Source: Brachionus manjavacas (taxonomy: Eukaryota; Rotifera; Eurotatoria; Ploima; Brachionidae). From it: DNA of 64,000 bases. Each line of letters begins with the position of its first letter. Position 1 is the first letter of the stretch. The notes under the pieces were generated by a model that saw nothing but the letters and a program-made list of their open reading frames with translations, searched no databases and was not told where the DNA came from. A program made the position numbers and the translations under genes. Shown piece by piece: positions 34,510-47,900 of the stretch. The DNA is taken from assembly GCA_019054805.1 (NCBI GenBank), contig JAHQIY010000027.1, forward strand, positions 248,001 to 312,000. The letters run 5' to 3'.

Positions 34510-35540
34510 TTCAAGCGCCATAAATTAACAAATCTTTTTTTATTTTATTTTCAATTTCGTTTTATTTTTATTTTTTTTTAAGGGAAAAAATTATCAGTAC
34601 TTATTTTTTTTAAACATATTATTTGTTTAATCAATAAACTAGGTTGAAAACCTAAATGGTGAAACAGCCCAAATATAAAAAAAAATCATATAAGTGTAAA
34701 ATTTTCTAAGGGCTCAAAATGCTCATAATTAATATCAGTCTCTAACTTAATTTTTTGAAAAAAAAAATTTTGCGTTGCTAGGAGGAATAAATCTGTATGC
34801 ATGTAATTTACTACCACAAAACTGTTTGTTCTTGGCAAAAAATCATTTATTCTATAATAAACATTCCATAGTTCTATATCATACCTGGGATCTTTATGTA
34901 TTGTTTCACTCTTTGAATTACGTTGGTTTGTCTTTTTTTAAAATAAAATTATTGCTAGAAAAAGTGGCTGAAATGAATCAGCTAATTTGATGAAATTCTA
35001 ATTTTTTTGCTAACTTTATTTACTTGCTAAATTAAATAATTTTCAATTTATTTTGCTAAAATAATACAGTGCCCTTGATTAGTTGACGAGAGTACTTGAC
35101 TACCAAGATCATTGACGAAGGAATGGAACAGGTAAATAGAATTTCTTTTTCTTTTTTTTGTCCTCAAACTGTTTTGACCCAAAAGAAAAAAAATTTTTTT
35201 CAAATTTTATTAACTAAATTATTAAAAAGAATCACGGGAAAAAAACTCTGATTGAAATTGTCCTTTACAAACCAAGTCCTTTATCAAAAATAAATCAATT
35301 TTTTTCTGAAGCTTTACGATTAAGTATAAATTAGTCGAATTTTTATATTATAAAATAATTTAATTTTCCACTTAAATTAGAAAAGTTAAAACACCAAATT
35401 TTTTATTAAAATTAATTTTAGCTTATTAAAGTTCTATAAAAAGAGATATTTTAAATTTTATACATGAAAATTAACTTGACATAACATGTCAAATAATTGC
35501 CTAGAAAAATTATTTTTTTTTCTCTGTTATTAAAATTAAA
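34510..35540. other. Spacer, no supported gene
   Basis: AT-rich. The 71-codon open stretch near 34,775 has no recognisable motif. Confidence 0.3.
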
Positions 35541-35544
35541 CATG

Positions 35545-36064
35545 AAATTTTATATTTTGAACTTGATCTCTAACTACAGTTTGTCCTCCAATGGACACTT
35601 TGAGTTGAGTAAAAGAGTTGTTACAGGACTGAGTCATTCTATTCCTTTGGTAGCCAGAGTAGTCGAGGAATATAAAAAAAATTAAAAAACATTTATTTTA
35701 AATATTTTTTAAGATTAAAAATTTAGCGCAATAAATTCTCTTTATTTATTCTTAATAATATCAATTTTAATCTTTTATCTTTAATCATTAAATTTATAAT
35801 TTATGATCAAAAATTAATTTAATAAAATAAAATAAAAATATAAGAATATTTGTAAAGATAGTTTTAGAAAATTTTTGCAAGAATAATAAAAATAATCTTT
35901 AGTCAACCCAATTAAGAAAAAAGTACACATGTAACAATCTATGTCTTCTAAACTTTCATTTTTTTTTATCTCATTTTATTAAATTTTATTTTATTTTGAT
36001 TTTTTTTTAAATTTATTCTGAAGGAGCCCTAGCTCGGTACAGAAAACAAATAAATAAATAAAAT
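35545..36064 (+). mobile_element. LINE 3' end, copy 1
   Basis: The plus strand encodes GLSHSIPLVARVVEEYKKN, then a 3' UTR ending in tctgaaggagccctagctcg, gtacagaaaac and an aaataaataaataaa tail. The tail is shared with 36.4-37.07 kb. Confidence 0.65.
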
Positions 36065-36429
36065 AATCACTGTTTAAAACAATTTTTCTGTGCATAACAG
36101 GAAATTAAAATATCATTATATTTATTTTTTTTATGAATTTTAAACACAGATTTTGATTAGAAAAAAATTTATTAATTAAATAAAGTTTTAAAGCCTTATA
36201 GTAATTATAAATAATTCTGTCTAAATTTGGCTAAATGTTTTACCAGCTATTTTTGGTCTATATTTTTTTGGCCTATTTACAGTCATTTCCTCACAATTTT
36301 TCCAAAGTCAAAATATGACTACAATATCTACAATATCCAAGTTTCACATTAAAACTTACATTCACATGTTTTCTTTTTACCATCAATTTCATTATAATTA
36401 TCAAAAAGATACACATGTTTTGTTTTTTG

Positions 36430-37068
36430 AGATCTATTGTGTCAAAAATTTAACCCAAAACTACTACTACTGCTACTAAATAAAAAATGGGGTCTTACTC
36501 AAAACACACTAGAAAATTTATTTAAATATTTAATCGGATCAATTTTGGACTATTCTTTTCCTTGCTTGAATTCATTTTCTGAAAATGATATCAAAAAGCA
36601 ATTCAGAAAACAGCAGTTAGATCTATCCTTAAGTTAAAACATGATACTCCCTCCAACATCGTGCATCATGAGGCATTAAATAAACTTAAAATATTAACAG
36701 TCTTGAATCGGCTTTTTGAGTTGAGTGAGAGATATGTTGGGACAGGACTGGGTCATTCTTTTCCATTAGTTTTAGACTAGTGGAGGAATACAAAGAAGGT
36801 TTCGAATCAAGATATATTGAATACCCAACTCCATTGTGTAATTGCTACCTTAATATTTCCTCCTTTTTTCCTGAAACCCGAACTATGTAAACATGTGCCA
36901 CATGTAACAATCTACGTCTTCTAAACTTTCATTTTTTTTAGCTTATTTACTTTATTGTGATTTTTTTTATCTCATTTTATTAGCTTTAATTTAATTTTTA
37001 ATTTTTATTTTGTTTTTTTAAATTATTCTGAAGGAGTCCTAGCTCGGTACAGAAAACAAATAAATAAA
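36430..37068 (+). mobile_element. LINE 3' end, copy 2
   Basis: The plus strand encodes LFKYLIGSILDYSFPCLNSF, SENDIKKQ and, after a frame change, LFELSERYVGTGLGHSFPLV. The 3' UTR (acatgtaacaatctacgtct, tctgaaggagtcctagctcg) matches copy 1, and both end in a short A-rich simple repeat. The two copies lie in tandem in the same orientation. Confidence 0.7.
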
Positions 37069-37129
37069 TAATAATTTCCTTATTTTTTAAACGGGTATAA
37101 ATTCAACGGGGATAAATTTACGGGTGTAA

Positions 37130-37720
37130 ATTATTTCAGGAACAATTTACAGACAATCTTTTAGAGAGGTAATCATGGATTTCTTTTGCGATTAATTCAT
37201 GTTGAACTCCCATTTTCATAAATTTAATGAATAGTTGGACTGATCTGTCTTCTATTTTATCAATTTTAAGCATAGAATCAATGCTTGTTTTAAGGGGAAA
37301 AAAATTTATAATTCTCAGAATCCTGTTTTGCATTTTTTGTAGTTTAAGCTTTATTTTTCTGTTCCCGAATTTCAAATATTAAAATAATAGTCAAACAACG
37401 AGCGGTTTAGAGTTTTATAGGAATTAAATTGATTCTTAGGGATGAACTCCATTTAAAGCTTCTAATTTTACGAATTAGATTCATATTTGACGCCTGTTTC
37501 TTTATGACGTCTTGTAGATGTTCAAGTTTTGGATCCAGTTTGATGCCTAGAAAGATTGGATTCTGCTCTAGTGGTATCTCTCCTTGCTCAATTTTGAGAA
37601 TATGCCTGTTTTCGACAAGAATAAATTCGACAGGTAAATTTTGGACAACAATTATAACGACATCTATAATTTGGACAGGTATCAAAAATTTCGACATGTA
37701 TTATTTAGACAGAAAATTCA
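37130..37720 (-). mobile_element. LINE RT C-terminal region, another family
   Basis: The minus strand encodes NPIFLGIKLDPKLEHLQDVI, KKQASNMNLIRKIRSFKW and, after a frame change near 37,385, KLKLQKMQNRILRIINFFP, the usual order after the RT palm. Confidence 0.65.
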
Positions 37721-37744
37721 GAAGAATTTATTAATTAAAAAATA

Positions 37745-38690
37745 TTAGAGAAAATACAAAAATATAAATAAAATAATTATATGGTAACACAGCCTAAATG
37801 TATTAAATGTAAATTCGGTGACGTAATTTGAAAAACCGAAACATATCAGTCGTTTAATTTTATTTTTTAAAACAACCCACATATTCTTGTAGATCTTGAA
37901 GAGAGAAATCCAAATATATATATGAAATATTTTTAAAAATTTTTTAAACCTTTTTTTTCTTAATTCAAAGTTTTTTCCGGCTAATTCGGTTAAATTTTTC
38001 AAATTAGTAATTATGTTTGACAATTTTTGATCCGATGACGAAACAAGTTTGAACTGACCTTATTTGCTTATCGTTTTCAGCGGGTCTTAATTAGTAGAAA
38101 ATAATTTTACTAGAATTTTAAGATAGCCGATGGGTCCGTTGTCTAATGTTGTTATTTTTTATGGGTTAAGAGGTTAATGAGGTATCACCTCAATACCCAA
38201 AAATCCCACCCATTTACCCCTAAAAATAAAATATTTAACATAATTAGACTGAAGGGACAAAAATGATCACAATGACGTCATTTTTTATGAAAAATTTAAA
38301 ATTTTGTTTCTCCTTTTTTTACAAAAATAATTTGATTTTATTTGATAAAAATATTCATTCTGTATTATCAAAAATCGTCAATATATTATAAAAATGAATC
38401 AGAACAAACAAAAAGAAGTTAAAAAAAAAAATATTCGATGGAAGATCTTGATAACGCAAAAAAAGATGTTTTTGAAAAAAAATTGAACACTACTCAAGCT
38501 TCAAATTTATACAAATTTCCGAGACAGATCTTTTTAACTAAAAAAAATTATAAAATTTATTTTGAAATCGTTAATAATTCTTTTAAATATTTTTTCTAAA
38601 TTGTTATGTTGTAGCGTATATTAAAAAGAATTATAATAAAGAATATTAAAATATTTTTATTTTTAAAAATAACATTTAAAATCCTTTTTT
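37745..38690. other. AT-rich spacer
   Basis: No gene recognised. A patch rich in ggttaatgaggtatcacctc and ccacccatttacccc near 38,160-38,220 resembles words in the palindromic block that follows. Confidence 0.3.
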
Positions 38691-38696
38691 TAATTC

Positions 38697-38815
38697 TTAT
38701 TGGGCTAATTGGGTGAATTCGGTGAATATCCTGAAAAAGAGGTTAGTTCTCGGGCTAAATATTTACAAAATCAGGGGTAACTGGGTTAACCTAATTCACC
38801 CAATAAGGCCTCACC
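38697..38815. repeat. Imperfect palindrome with gggtgaatt words
   Basis: Arms ttattgggctaattgggtga and the inverse of taacctaattcacccaataa pair imperfectly around a centre near 38,755. The block is GC-richer than its flanks and may belong to a larger decayed TIR element (about 38.1-38.95 kb). Confidence 0.4.
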
Positions 38816-38963
38816 CAATTAACCGCAGGAGGTAAAGGGGTGACTAGAAAAAACTGGTCTAATTCGGTGAGCATTTTTGGAGTTTTTGAATAAAATGAGT
38901 GCGAAATATGCAATAAAAAAAAATAGGTCACCCGGTTAGGCTCATTTACCATAATTAATTCAT

Positions 38964-39500
38964 TCATCTTTTAAATTCTATCAAGTGAGATAAATTTTTA
39001 AGAAAAAATAGAGTTTTATCAAAAATAAAATCAGAAATAGCTTGATTTAATTGCTCTTCCAAAAAAATATAGCCTGGCTTACGTCTGTTAGTACGGCCAG
39101 AACACAACTTTATAAATTCAATTTCTGTATTTGATTGACTATCAATTAAGCTAAGCAAATGTGGATGAGATTTTAAGCTATAAACAAACTCAAAATTAAA
39201 TTTTATTTTTTTATGTCGAATACTTTATGTCGAAAAACTGCATATTTTTGATTATTTTTGATATATAGATTGTATTTTCTTTCGTTAAGCGTTAAACATT
39301 AAACTAAACATTTTTAATTAAAATTTTTTGTTTTAATTAAAAAATAATTTATGTTCTTTGAATTTATTCTCCACACTAATCACAAGCTTTAATGCCGCAT
39401 TAAACTTATGTACCTCTTTTACAAGTGTAAGATTTTGAGTTTTTAAAGTCCTTAAATCGTAGAAAAATGAAGCCTCTTGAAATGTTAATAAGTCTCTTTT
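38964..39500 (-). other. Two short unknown minus-strand open frames
   Basis: 39,500-39,340 encodes about 54 residues (FQEASFFYDLRTLKTQNLTL, VKEVHKFNAAL). 39,158-38,964 encodes about 64 (EIEFIKLCSGRTNRRKPGY). They could be the last exons of one minus-strand gene, but I do not recognise a family and found no in-phase junction. Confidence 0.3.
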
Positions 39501-39706
39501 TATCTTTATAAAAATAAAAAAATTTAAGAATTTTTGTCTAACAGTTGAATTAAATTTCTATTAAAATAATCAAAATTCTAAAATAAGTAAAATCTGGTTG
39601 AATATTAAATGTTGACAGATGTTTTACTAAATAAGCTTAAATGATTTGAATTTTATTTATTTTCAATTAGCTTTTAAAATTAAATTTTTAGAATTTTATC
39701 GAAATT

Positions 39707-40756
39707 ATGAAAAAAATCTTTTCTTTATCAATTTTAATTTTTGTTCTATTGAATTTTTTTAATTATCTAAATAATCACACACAAATCTCTTACACAAAAG
39801 AATGGTTGGAAAAATCAATAGAGAAATTTGCATCAATAAAAGATGTTAATATCTATTTTTTGAAAACTCACAAAACTGGCGGTTCAGCAGTAAACAATGT
39901 GCTTTATCGTTTGGCAATAAAACGTAGAATGAAGTATTCTTTGATATCTAAAAGTCCGTCACTTAATTCAAAAGAAGCCAAAGTTTTTGCTCAACACTTT
40001 ATTCATAATTCAGAATTGGTCAGACAATATTTTCCAAAGAACAGGTCCATTTATGTAACTATAATTCGAAATCCGGTGGATCAATTTTTATCAAGATGGA
40101 ACTATCGTCCTGACGAAACAGACTTGATTGGAAATTTCTTTCGATCATTTTATAACAAAACAAACACCAATTTAAATTTTAACTTTACCAAAAAGGAAAT
40201 TAATTATTATAAATGCATTACAAGGAATTCAATGAGCTATGATCTAGGACTTGTCGAATGTGGTGGTATTTACCATGGATCTAGTGGAAATCTACTCAAA
40301 AAAATTCAAGAAGATTTTGATTTGGTTCTTTTGACAGAATACTTTAGCGAAGGAATGATTCTACTCAAAAAATTGCTAAATCTTTCCTTCGAAGACATTG
40401 TTTGTTTGAGCGTAAATGAAGGAAGCACAATACCAAGCAAGAGTCAGCGAGAGTTGGCGGAAGAAATAATTCCAAAGGAGAGCAATGCAGACTACATATT
40501 GTACAATTATTACAAAAAATTTTATCAAAATATATCTCCTCTTTTACAAGACGAAATAAAAGTGCTTGAGAGTTTGAATCAACAATATCAAAATCAGTGC
40601 ACAATTGGAAGAGAGGAAAAGTTTTTTTTTAGTCAAGTTCCTTACAAGGCTTACAAATTAAATGAAAATTTACCGTCTAAAATAGAGAAATTTTGCTGGT
40701 TTCTAACACGAACTAATATTGAAATAAAAAATTTTTATTTAAAATTGCTCAATTAA
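39707..40756 (+). CDS. Galactose-3-O-sulfotransferase-like enzyme (Gal3ST family)
   Basis: This intact single-exon gene encodes 349 residues. It should transfer sulfate from PAPS to a galactose-containing glycan in the Golgi lumen. The N-terminus has a short hydrophobic signal anchor (residues 4-20, IFSLSILIFVLLNFFNY), as in type II Golgi enzymes. The 5'-phosphosulfate loop is KTHKTGGS at 53-60 and the 3'-phosphate-binding motif is IIRNPVDQFLSRW at 119-131. Both are diagnostic of the family, which usually spans 350-450 residues, so this is a compact but complete member. The start is the first ATG of the frame and follows a TTTTTAG-rich leader. Acceptor sugar cannot be told from sequence. It is one of few intact host genes here, and lineage-specific expansion of intronless sulfotransferases is common in invertebrates. 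Confidence 0.85.
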   Translation: MKKIFSLSILIFVLLNFFNYLNNHTQISYTKEWLEKSIEKFASIKDVNIYFLKTHKTGGSAVNNVLYRLAIKRRMKYSLISKSPSLNSKEAKVFAQHFIHNSELVRQYFPKNRSIYVTIIRNPVDQFLSRWNYRPDETDLIGNFFRSFYNKTNTNLNFNFTKKEINYYKCITRNSMSYDLGLVECGGIYHGSSGNLLKKIQEDFDLVLLTEYFSEGMILLKKLLNLSFEDIVCLSVNEGSTIPSKSQRELAEEIIPKESNADYILYNYYKKFYQNISPLLQDEIKVLESLNQQYQNQCTIGREEKFFFSQVPYKAYKLNENLPSKIEKFCWFLTRTNIEIKNFYLKLLN

Positions 40757-40779
40757 GTTATTTATTTGAATTTGTTTTT

Positions 40780-40816
40780 GCGGCGGTGAAGTTTGGAGCA
40801 AAAACTAAAGCAAAAT
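40780..40816 (+). other. GC-rich 25-bp word shared with 59.47-59.51 kb
   Basis: The sequence gcggcggtgaagtttggagc followed by an A-rich stretch and taaagcaaaa lies just after the sulfotransferase stop. It recurs in inverse orientation at 59,471-59,512. Such a GC-rich exact match in very AT-rich DNA is unlikely by chance. Confidence 0.7.
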
Positions 40817-41284
40817 ATATTTTATTTAATTGAAAACTACTTTTATTTTAATTATTAGCAATTATTTCAAAAATAAATTGTTTAACATTTTTAAACATAT
40901 TTTGTTAAAAGTAAAAAATTCAAAAAAAAAAAAAATCTTTATATTTGGAAGAATAGATCGATTATTGATAGAAACAATCCAAATGTTAAGTTTTTTCTGA
41001 TCTGATAAAAATATTTTCGATTTGTTTACTAATGATAGAAAAATTTTGGAACTTGTCAATTCATTTTTTTAAATTTTTGATTTTATCGATATTTTAATGA
41101 ATTTTTGACAAAATTTAAATTAATTTAAACTCTCAAAATTTTTTTTTTTTTTAAATTTTTAAATTATTTTATTTAAAAGCATTATTCAACTAAAAAAAGA
41201 TTTTTAATGCATTGACCATTAAGGTAATTTAAAAATTTACATATGTTGACACTTTTTCTTAGAAATTTTCAATATCTTTTTTAT

Positions 41285-41454
41285 ACAGAGATGTTTAAAA
41301 GTCCCATACTCAAGTCCGGACTATTTATTTTTCTCAAAAGTCCAAGTCGGGACTTTCCTTATACCGTTCCAGGTAGTTATTGTGGCGGCATAGTTAAAGT
41401 CAAAGTCCGGTCTTGGACTTGACTAGAGATTTGTTACCTTTAAACAACTCTGTC
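41285..41454. mobile_element. MITE of the CAGAGTTGTT family, short copy
   Basis: Begins cagagatgtttaaaagtccc and ends with the inverse of cagagttgtttaaaggtaac. Inside are several aagtccggac / gtccggactt words. About 170 bp long. Confidence 0.6.
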
Positions 41455-41791
41455 TTAATTATTTTAAATGGTAAGTTATTCTATTGTATTTGTTCAATTA
41501 TATTGGATAACCTTTTATGTGATTCTAAAAGAATTTATGATTTTTCCATGATAAAAGCAGATAGAATTTCAAAAATAAAATCATACTCAATTTTCGTCCT
41601 TAATACCGCTGAGATACTGCAGATCATTATTTGATCAAAACTCAAACAAAGTTTGATTTAAAATTTAAAAAATTCCATCAAGCTTAAATCAATCGGAAAA
41701 AAACGAAAATGCTTAAAGAACCACAGAAAAAGAAATTCCAATACAATTGAACAAATACAGAGAACAGCTAACCAGAAAAAATAATTGAGAC

Positions 41792-41875
41792 AGAGTTGTT
41801 TAAAAGTCACAGGTCTCTAGTCAAGTCCAAGTCCGGACTTTAAAAAAAAAGTCCGGACTTGGACTTTAATTTTAG
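41792..41875. mobile_element. MITE fragment with a perfect hairpin
   Basis: Begins cagagttgtttaaaagtcac. Its inner part folds perfectly: aagtccaagtccggacttt, then a short A run, then aaagtccggacttggactt. The far terminal repeat is missing. Confidence 0.6.
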
Positions 41876-41999
41876 TGACCAATAGTACCTAAAGAATAAG
41901 ATAAAGATATCAAATTTCAAAAAAATGTGCCAAATATAAAAAGATCAAATTACAAAATTGGTGAAAACACAACTAAAATAACTAAAAACTAAAAGAAAA

Positions 42000-44900
42000 T
42001 TAAATGTTTTTTTCGAAAAATTCGATTGTCCAAGGCCTTCTTGTTAAGTAAACCCTTGAATTTTCACTTTCATAATAGAGTTTTCCAAATTTTCCTTTTT
42101 TTACTGATCTTCCATTTGCCGAACCTGAACTCTTGTAAGTTCCAACGATGGGATCTTCATTTTCTTCCTGTAATAATTTATTATTTCCAATCAATTAAAT
42201 TAAAATGAATAAGAATTTTATAAAATTACCAAAAATAGATGTTTTTTGTCAGATAAATCATCAATTTTTCTTTTACTTGAAAAATCTTCTTGTGCAATTA
42301 GTTTTTGAAATTCCTCTAAATAATAATTAAAATATTCAATTTTAAAAAAGAAAAAAATAATACCTATCTGACTGTTTAAAATAATAATTTCTTGATTTTT
42401 GTCATTCAATTCATTTGTTAGAGATGTTTTTTGAATTAAACAATTAGAAAACTTTTCCGGGTAGTTATTTAAATCATCTTTTAATGCAGATATTTTCCTT
42501 TCTAATTCATTTATTTCTTTTTTTTGACTTAAAATAGTTTTGTTTTTGTTCTCATTAGGACAATTCTGAATGCTTAAAATAGAAAATAAAATAATTTTTT
42601 GGAATAAAAAATTTTTAGAAAAAATAACTACCAATTATGTCTATGTAATGTTGGATTAAAATTACCAAGCCCATTGCAACCAAGAACTCCACATTTAGTT
42701 GATTTGGTTGAATTAATAATTAAGCCGTTTCTAAGGGAACAATCGGTAAGATTATTTTCAAAAACGTCTTGACTAATTATTTTTAAAAAAAAATAATTTT
42801 TCCATTTAAATTAAAAAAAAATGCACCTTTTTGACTCAAGTAATGATATTCTTCTGTTGAAAGATTCAATCTCTATCTTTTGATTTGAGATAATAAATTC
42901 ATCACTATGGCTTAAAAAAAAAATTTGTAAAAAAAGAAAATTATTCATTTATCTAAAAATAGATAAATAAAAATTAAAAAAACCTCTTTTGTTCTAAATT
43001 GGAAATCTTAATAAGGAGATCATTTGTAATTTTAACATTTGAGTCAGAAAGATCGATTAATTTTGAAGTACGGATTTCGAATTCGTTTATCTGATTAAAA
43101 TATTGATTGGCAAGAAATTAATACTCTTGGCACTGCTTTTCAAGGCTAAAAAACTGCTGGTCAAGATCACCATTGTGCTTCTCAAGGCATCTCAAATTAT
43201 GACTTTAAATTTTTTTTTTATTCTGAGAAAAACAAAATTTAATTTAAATTACATTTCCTGTTCAAATTTAAGTTGGTCTTCCTTTAACTGGTCAGCAAGA
43301 TTTTTTTGCAAATGTGCTTGATCAATCAATTTAATATTTTGATTTTTAAGATCATTGATTTCATTAATCTTGTCTTGAATCAATTTATCTCTGGAAAATT
43401 AAATTTTTTATTTTATTAACTAAATTTAAAATAAGCTACTTTTGATCAAGATCACCATTGTGCTTCTCAAGGCATCTCAAATTATGACTTTAAATTTTTT
43501 TTTATTCTGAGAAAAACAAAATTTAATTTAAATTACATTTCCTGTTCAAATTTAAGTTGGTCTTCCTTTAACTGGTCAGCAAGATTTTTTTGCAAATGTG
43601 CTTGATCAATCAATTTAATATTTTGATTTTTAAGATCATTGATTTCATTAATCTTGTCTTGAATCAATTTATCTCTGGAAAATTAAATTTTTTATTTTAT
43701 TAACTAAATTTAAAATAAGCTACTTTTGATCAAGATCACCATTGTGCTTGAAATAAAGTAACTTATTTAATAAAGTTTAAATACTTTATTAAACTTATAA
43801 AGAAAAATATATCTCCCCAAAAAATCATAAATCTAAAATATAAATATGAAATACGCGTGCATGCAACTGCACAGCGAACCGCGTACATACACAGTGATGT
43901 CTTCATCACATCTTCTCCCCCGCTTGAGCCGAAAGCTTGGCCTGCCTCCGCGTCTGCATCTGGTGAGTGGGCGGGTTTGCTGCCGTGCGCGCTGCACCTG
44001 CCGCCGCCGCTGCTGCCCTGTTGGCTGCCGCCTGCGCTGCCGTGGGCCGTCCTGCTTTGCGCTGCTGCGACTGGGCCTCGTCTTGGGACGTTTTCGGCTT
44101 CGAGCTGTCGACCGTCGCGGTCGGAACCTGCTGTACTGCCGTTACCCCGTCTCCTGCTGCCTGCGTTGACTCCGCTTTTCTGGCCGTGCGCGTCGGTGCC
44201 GTTTCGGTGCCTTCCCACCCTCTCGAAGATTCGGCTGAATCCAGGGAAACTGGCTGGGCGCTCTGAAGCGGCGCGTTCAGGTCAAACGGTAAAAGGCCGG
44301 ATGGCCTCGGAACCGGCGGGCACCTGATCTTCGCGTGCGACCGAAGGCTGGTGAGTTCTTCGTCGTCGTTGTTGCTGCTCCGGAACAACTTGAAGAACGA
44401 CACGTTGCGTGTCGTCAAAATGTGGTTGTGCCGGTACACACTCACCATGCTGCCTTTCCGCTCCGTGATGACGTACGGCTCCGGGTCCCACTCAGGCGTT
44501 GTCTTGCATACTCGCTGAAGCTTCCGGAGTACAAGATCACCCACCTTCAACTCGGACTGCTGCACACGCATGCGAGCGTTGTACTCGCGCGTCATCACCT
44601 CCTTAGCCTTGCGATCGTTCTCCTGCGCGAAACGATGCGCGGCCTGGTTGCCGCTCTGATCACAGGCGGGAGCGCTGAGCTGCGGGATGCCCGACGTCCG
44701 GCTGTAGCCCATCATGAGCTGAGCGGGGGCTACCTTCGTGGTGGTATGAGGAGTCTCCCGGTATGCCCTCAGAAACCGTCGTAGAGCGACGTTCTTGTCT
44801 ACTCCCTCGATGGTGGCTGTCCTCAGCACTTTCCCGAGCTTCTTCATGAAGCTCTCCGTCTCGGCGTTCGCCCTGGGCCAGAGTGGCGTGATCCGGCGAT

Positions 44901-47900
44901 GCCGAAAGCCTAGCCGCTTGGCGAATGCCGCGAACGAGTGCGACTGGAACGGCGATCCGTTGTCAGTCTTGTATATTAGTGGCGTGCCGAACATGCTGAA
45001 CAGCTCGTCCAGAACCGGGATCACAGTGTCGGCAGAAACAGACCGGATGTGGTGGACCATCGCCCAGCGCGAGTACTCGCAGTGGTTGACGAACCAGTAC
45101 GAGCCATCCGCCATCGGTCCGAAAAAATCGCCGCCGACGACTTGCCACGGTCCTTGAGGCATCGGTGACGCTACCATCGGCTCGTATGATCGCCGATCGG
45201 TGTTCGCCTGGCACGCTTGGCACCTCTTCACTCTGTTGTGGACCATCTCGTCGATGCCCGGAAACCAGACGCGTGCTCGGACGAGAGCCTTTGTCTTCTC
45301 GATGCCCTGGTGTCCGGTGTGTGCCAGGTCTGCGACTCGGTCTCGCAGTGCTGCGGGCACGACGATGCGCTGATCTCGGAGGAGGATGCCGCTCGTCGTG
45401 GCGTTGATCTCTTTTGCAACGTGTCGATACGCCGAAAGATGTGGTGGAAGCTGTGTTCGCACCTCGCTCCTGCACCAGACTAGCAGCCGTTGTAGTTCGT
45501 TATCTGCCAAGGTCGCAGCGGCGATCTCCTCGAGTGTGATCGCCTCCGGCACTGCACTCCGCACGATGGTGTTGATGTAGCGCTCCGTCTTACTTTCCTC
45601 GATCTCGGTCGTCAGACTTACCTTCGGATCCGGATGTCGCGAGAAGTAGTCCGCGATGTTGGACAAGCCAGGTCGGTGCTCGATCGAGTAGTCAAACTGA
45701 GAGAGCCGTAGGCCCCACCGTTCGATCCGAGCTGGCGGTCGCTTCGCCGAGTCCCCGAAAATTAGCTGTACCGCTCGGTTGTCTGTAACCAGCGTGTAGT
45801 GGGAACCGAACAGATATAGCCAGTACCGTTCCGAGCCCCACACGGACGCGAGTGCTTCCTTCTCACACTGGCTGTACCTTCGCTCAACATCGGTGAGGGA
45901 ACGGGATGCGAAGCACACGAATCTGCGGTCGCTGTGGTCGTTCGGGTTGACCTGCACCAGAATCGAGCTGAGTCCGACCGGGCTGGCGTCGACAATGACC
46001 TCCGTGAGCCATGTCTTGTCGAAGTAGGCCATGCACTTCGAGCTAATCGAGGCCTTGAGCCTCTCGAAAGCCAGCTGCTCGACGGCTGTCCACCTCCACG
46101 CTGCGCCCTTCTTGGTGAGCTGCCACAGGGGGTCGGTGACGGTGTTCAAATCCGGAATGAATCTGGCACTGAACTGCACCACGCCCAAGAAGCTCCGCAG
46201 GGCCTTGACGTCCTCGGGTGCTCTGGCTTCGCGAAGCGCGCGGCATCGGTCCTCGGTCGGAGCTATGCCTTTGCTCGAGAAGCGAAGGCCAAAGAACGTG
46301 AGCTCCGACTTGAAAAACTCACACTTACCCGGATGAGCCGTGAGTCCAGCCTCCTGAAGCCGCCTGAGCACTCGCATGAGGTTCCGGTCGTGTTCTGCCT
46401 GGTCCTTCCCGTATACCAGAATGTCGTCGGTCATGTTCAACTGACCTTCGCATCCGAGCAGGATGTTGCGAAGGCCCTCCGTGAACACCTCGGACGCGCA
46501 CGAAATACCCATGTGCAGGCGCTTGTAACGATACAGCCCTCGATGCGTTGTGATGGTCGTGTAGTTCCGACTCTCCTGGTCCAACGCGAACTGATGAAAC
46601 GCTTTGATGAGGTCTATCTTTGAGAAGACCGTGGCGCCGTTGACCTGCGTGATGAGGTCCTCAATTGTTTTACCCGGAAATCGGGTCCGTCGAATCGCTT
46701 TGTTGAGCGCCTTGGAGTCACACGTGAGCCGAATCTCCAACGTGTACTCCGTACGCTTGTTCCTCCAGTTGGCCTGCGCCGTCTTGTCCTTGGGCACCAC
46801 AACTAGGTTTGAGACCCATGGGGTCGGTCCGCTGCTGCTGTCGACGGGCTCGAGAATGCCCTGCTCGACCTGCTTGTCCAGCTCTCTTCCCACTGCCTCC
46901 CGCAGGTGGAATGCAACCGGGCGTTGCGGCTGTCTCACGGGGCGGACGTTCGGGTCGACATCCAGCTTGACGCTGATATCCTTCGCGCAGCCCAGCTTTC
47001 CACTGAAAAGTTCAGGGAATCTGGCTACGAGCCATTCCACGGTGTGTTGCTCGATGATGGAGGATTCGGCCTCCAGTGACCGTCTACAGCTGAGAGAGGC
47101 GATCGGCTTGGCGATGCTCACCACTCCCAGATCGACACAAGTGCGCTTGCTGAGCAGGTTCTCAGCCTCGCCTTCAACAACGACGAATGTGGCTCTTGCC
47201 CACGTCCCACGGAATGACACGTCCGCTTCGAACTTACCCAGGAATGGGATCGGCAATTTAGACTTGTACCCAAAGTACTGAGTCGTGAACGGTGTCAAGG
47301 GCGTCGCTCGTTCCAGCCTCTTGTAAGCGTACTGGCTGATCGTGTTGATCGCGCTGCCCGTGTCGATGACAAACTCGGTTTTGCCACCGCGAAGACCGAG
47401 CTCTACTCGGTCTGCCTCGCCGTTCGCATCTTCGTCCAGGCTCATCAGCGTGTACTTGCTGGCATTCTTGTACCGGAGGAATTCGGCAAACTCCTCGTAC
47501 TCCGAATGTGACTGCGGAACTTGCGCCATCACACGCGCGTCCAGACTCGCATACCCTGCCGAGTGTGCGCTCGGATTCTGGACTTCGCCGTCGATCTGGC
47601 GGATGACGCGGTCGCGCTGGCCCTGACCGCGTCCGTACCGGCCGTCGCCCTGGGGAGCGTTGCTGCCGCTCGACCCGTACCCGTTGCCACTCCTCGACGC
47701 GCCGCCTTGTCCGGCCTTTGCCCTGCCTTGACGTCCTGCGCGGCAGGCTGCCGCAAAGTGGTTCTCGATTCCACAATTCGCACAAAGCTTACCTCGAGCC
47801 GGGCATACGCTAAATGCGTGCGGCGAACCGTTGCAGTTCCGGCACTTGTCCGATCCTTGGCTCTCCTGCGCTGCCGATGGTGCACTCTGACGCTGGTTTC

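Noticed and set aside
37429-37734. Plus-strand 101-codon frame
   Set aside because: Opposite strand of a recognisable LINE RT region.
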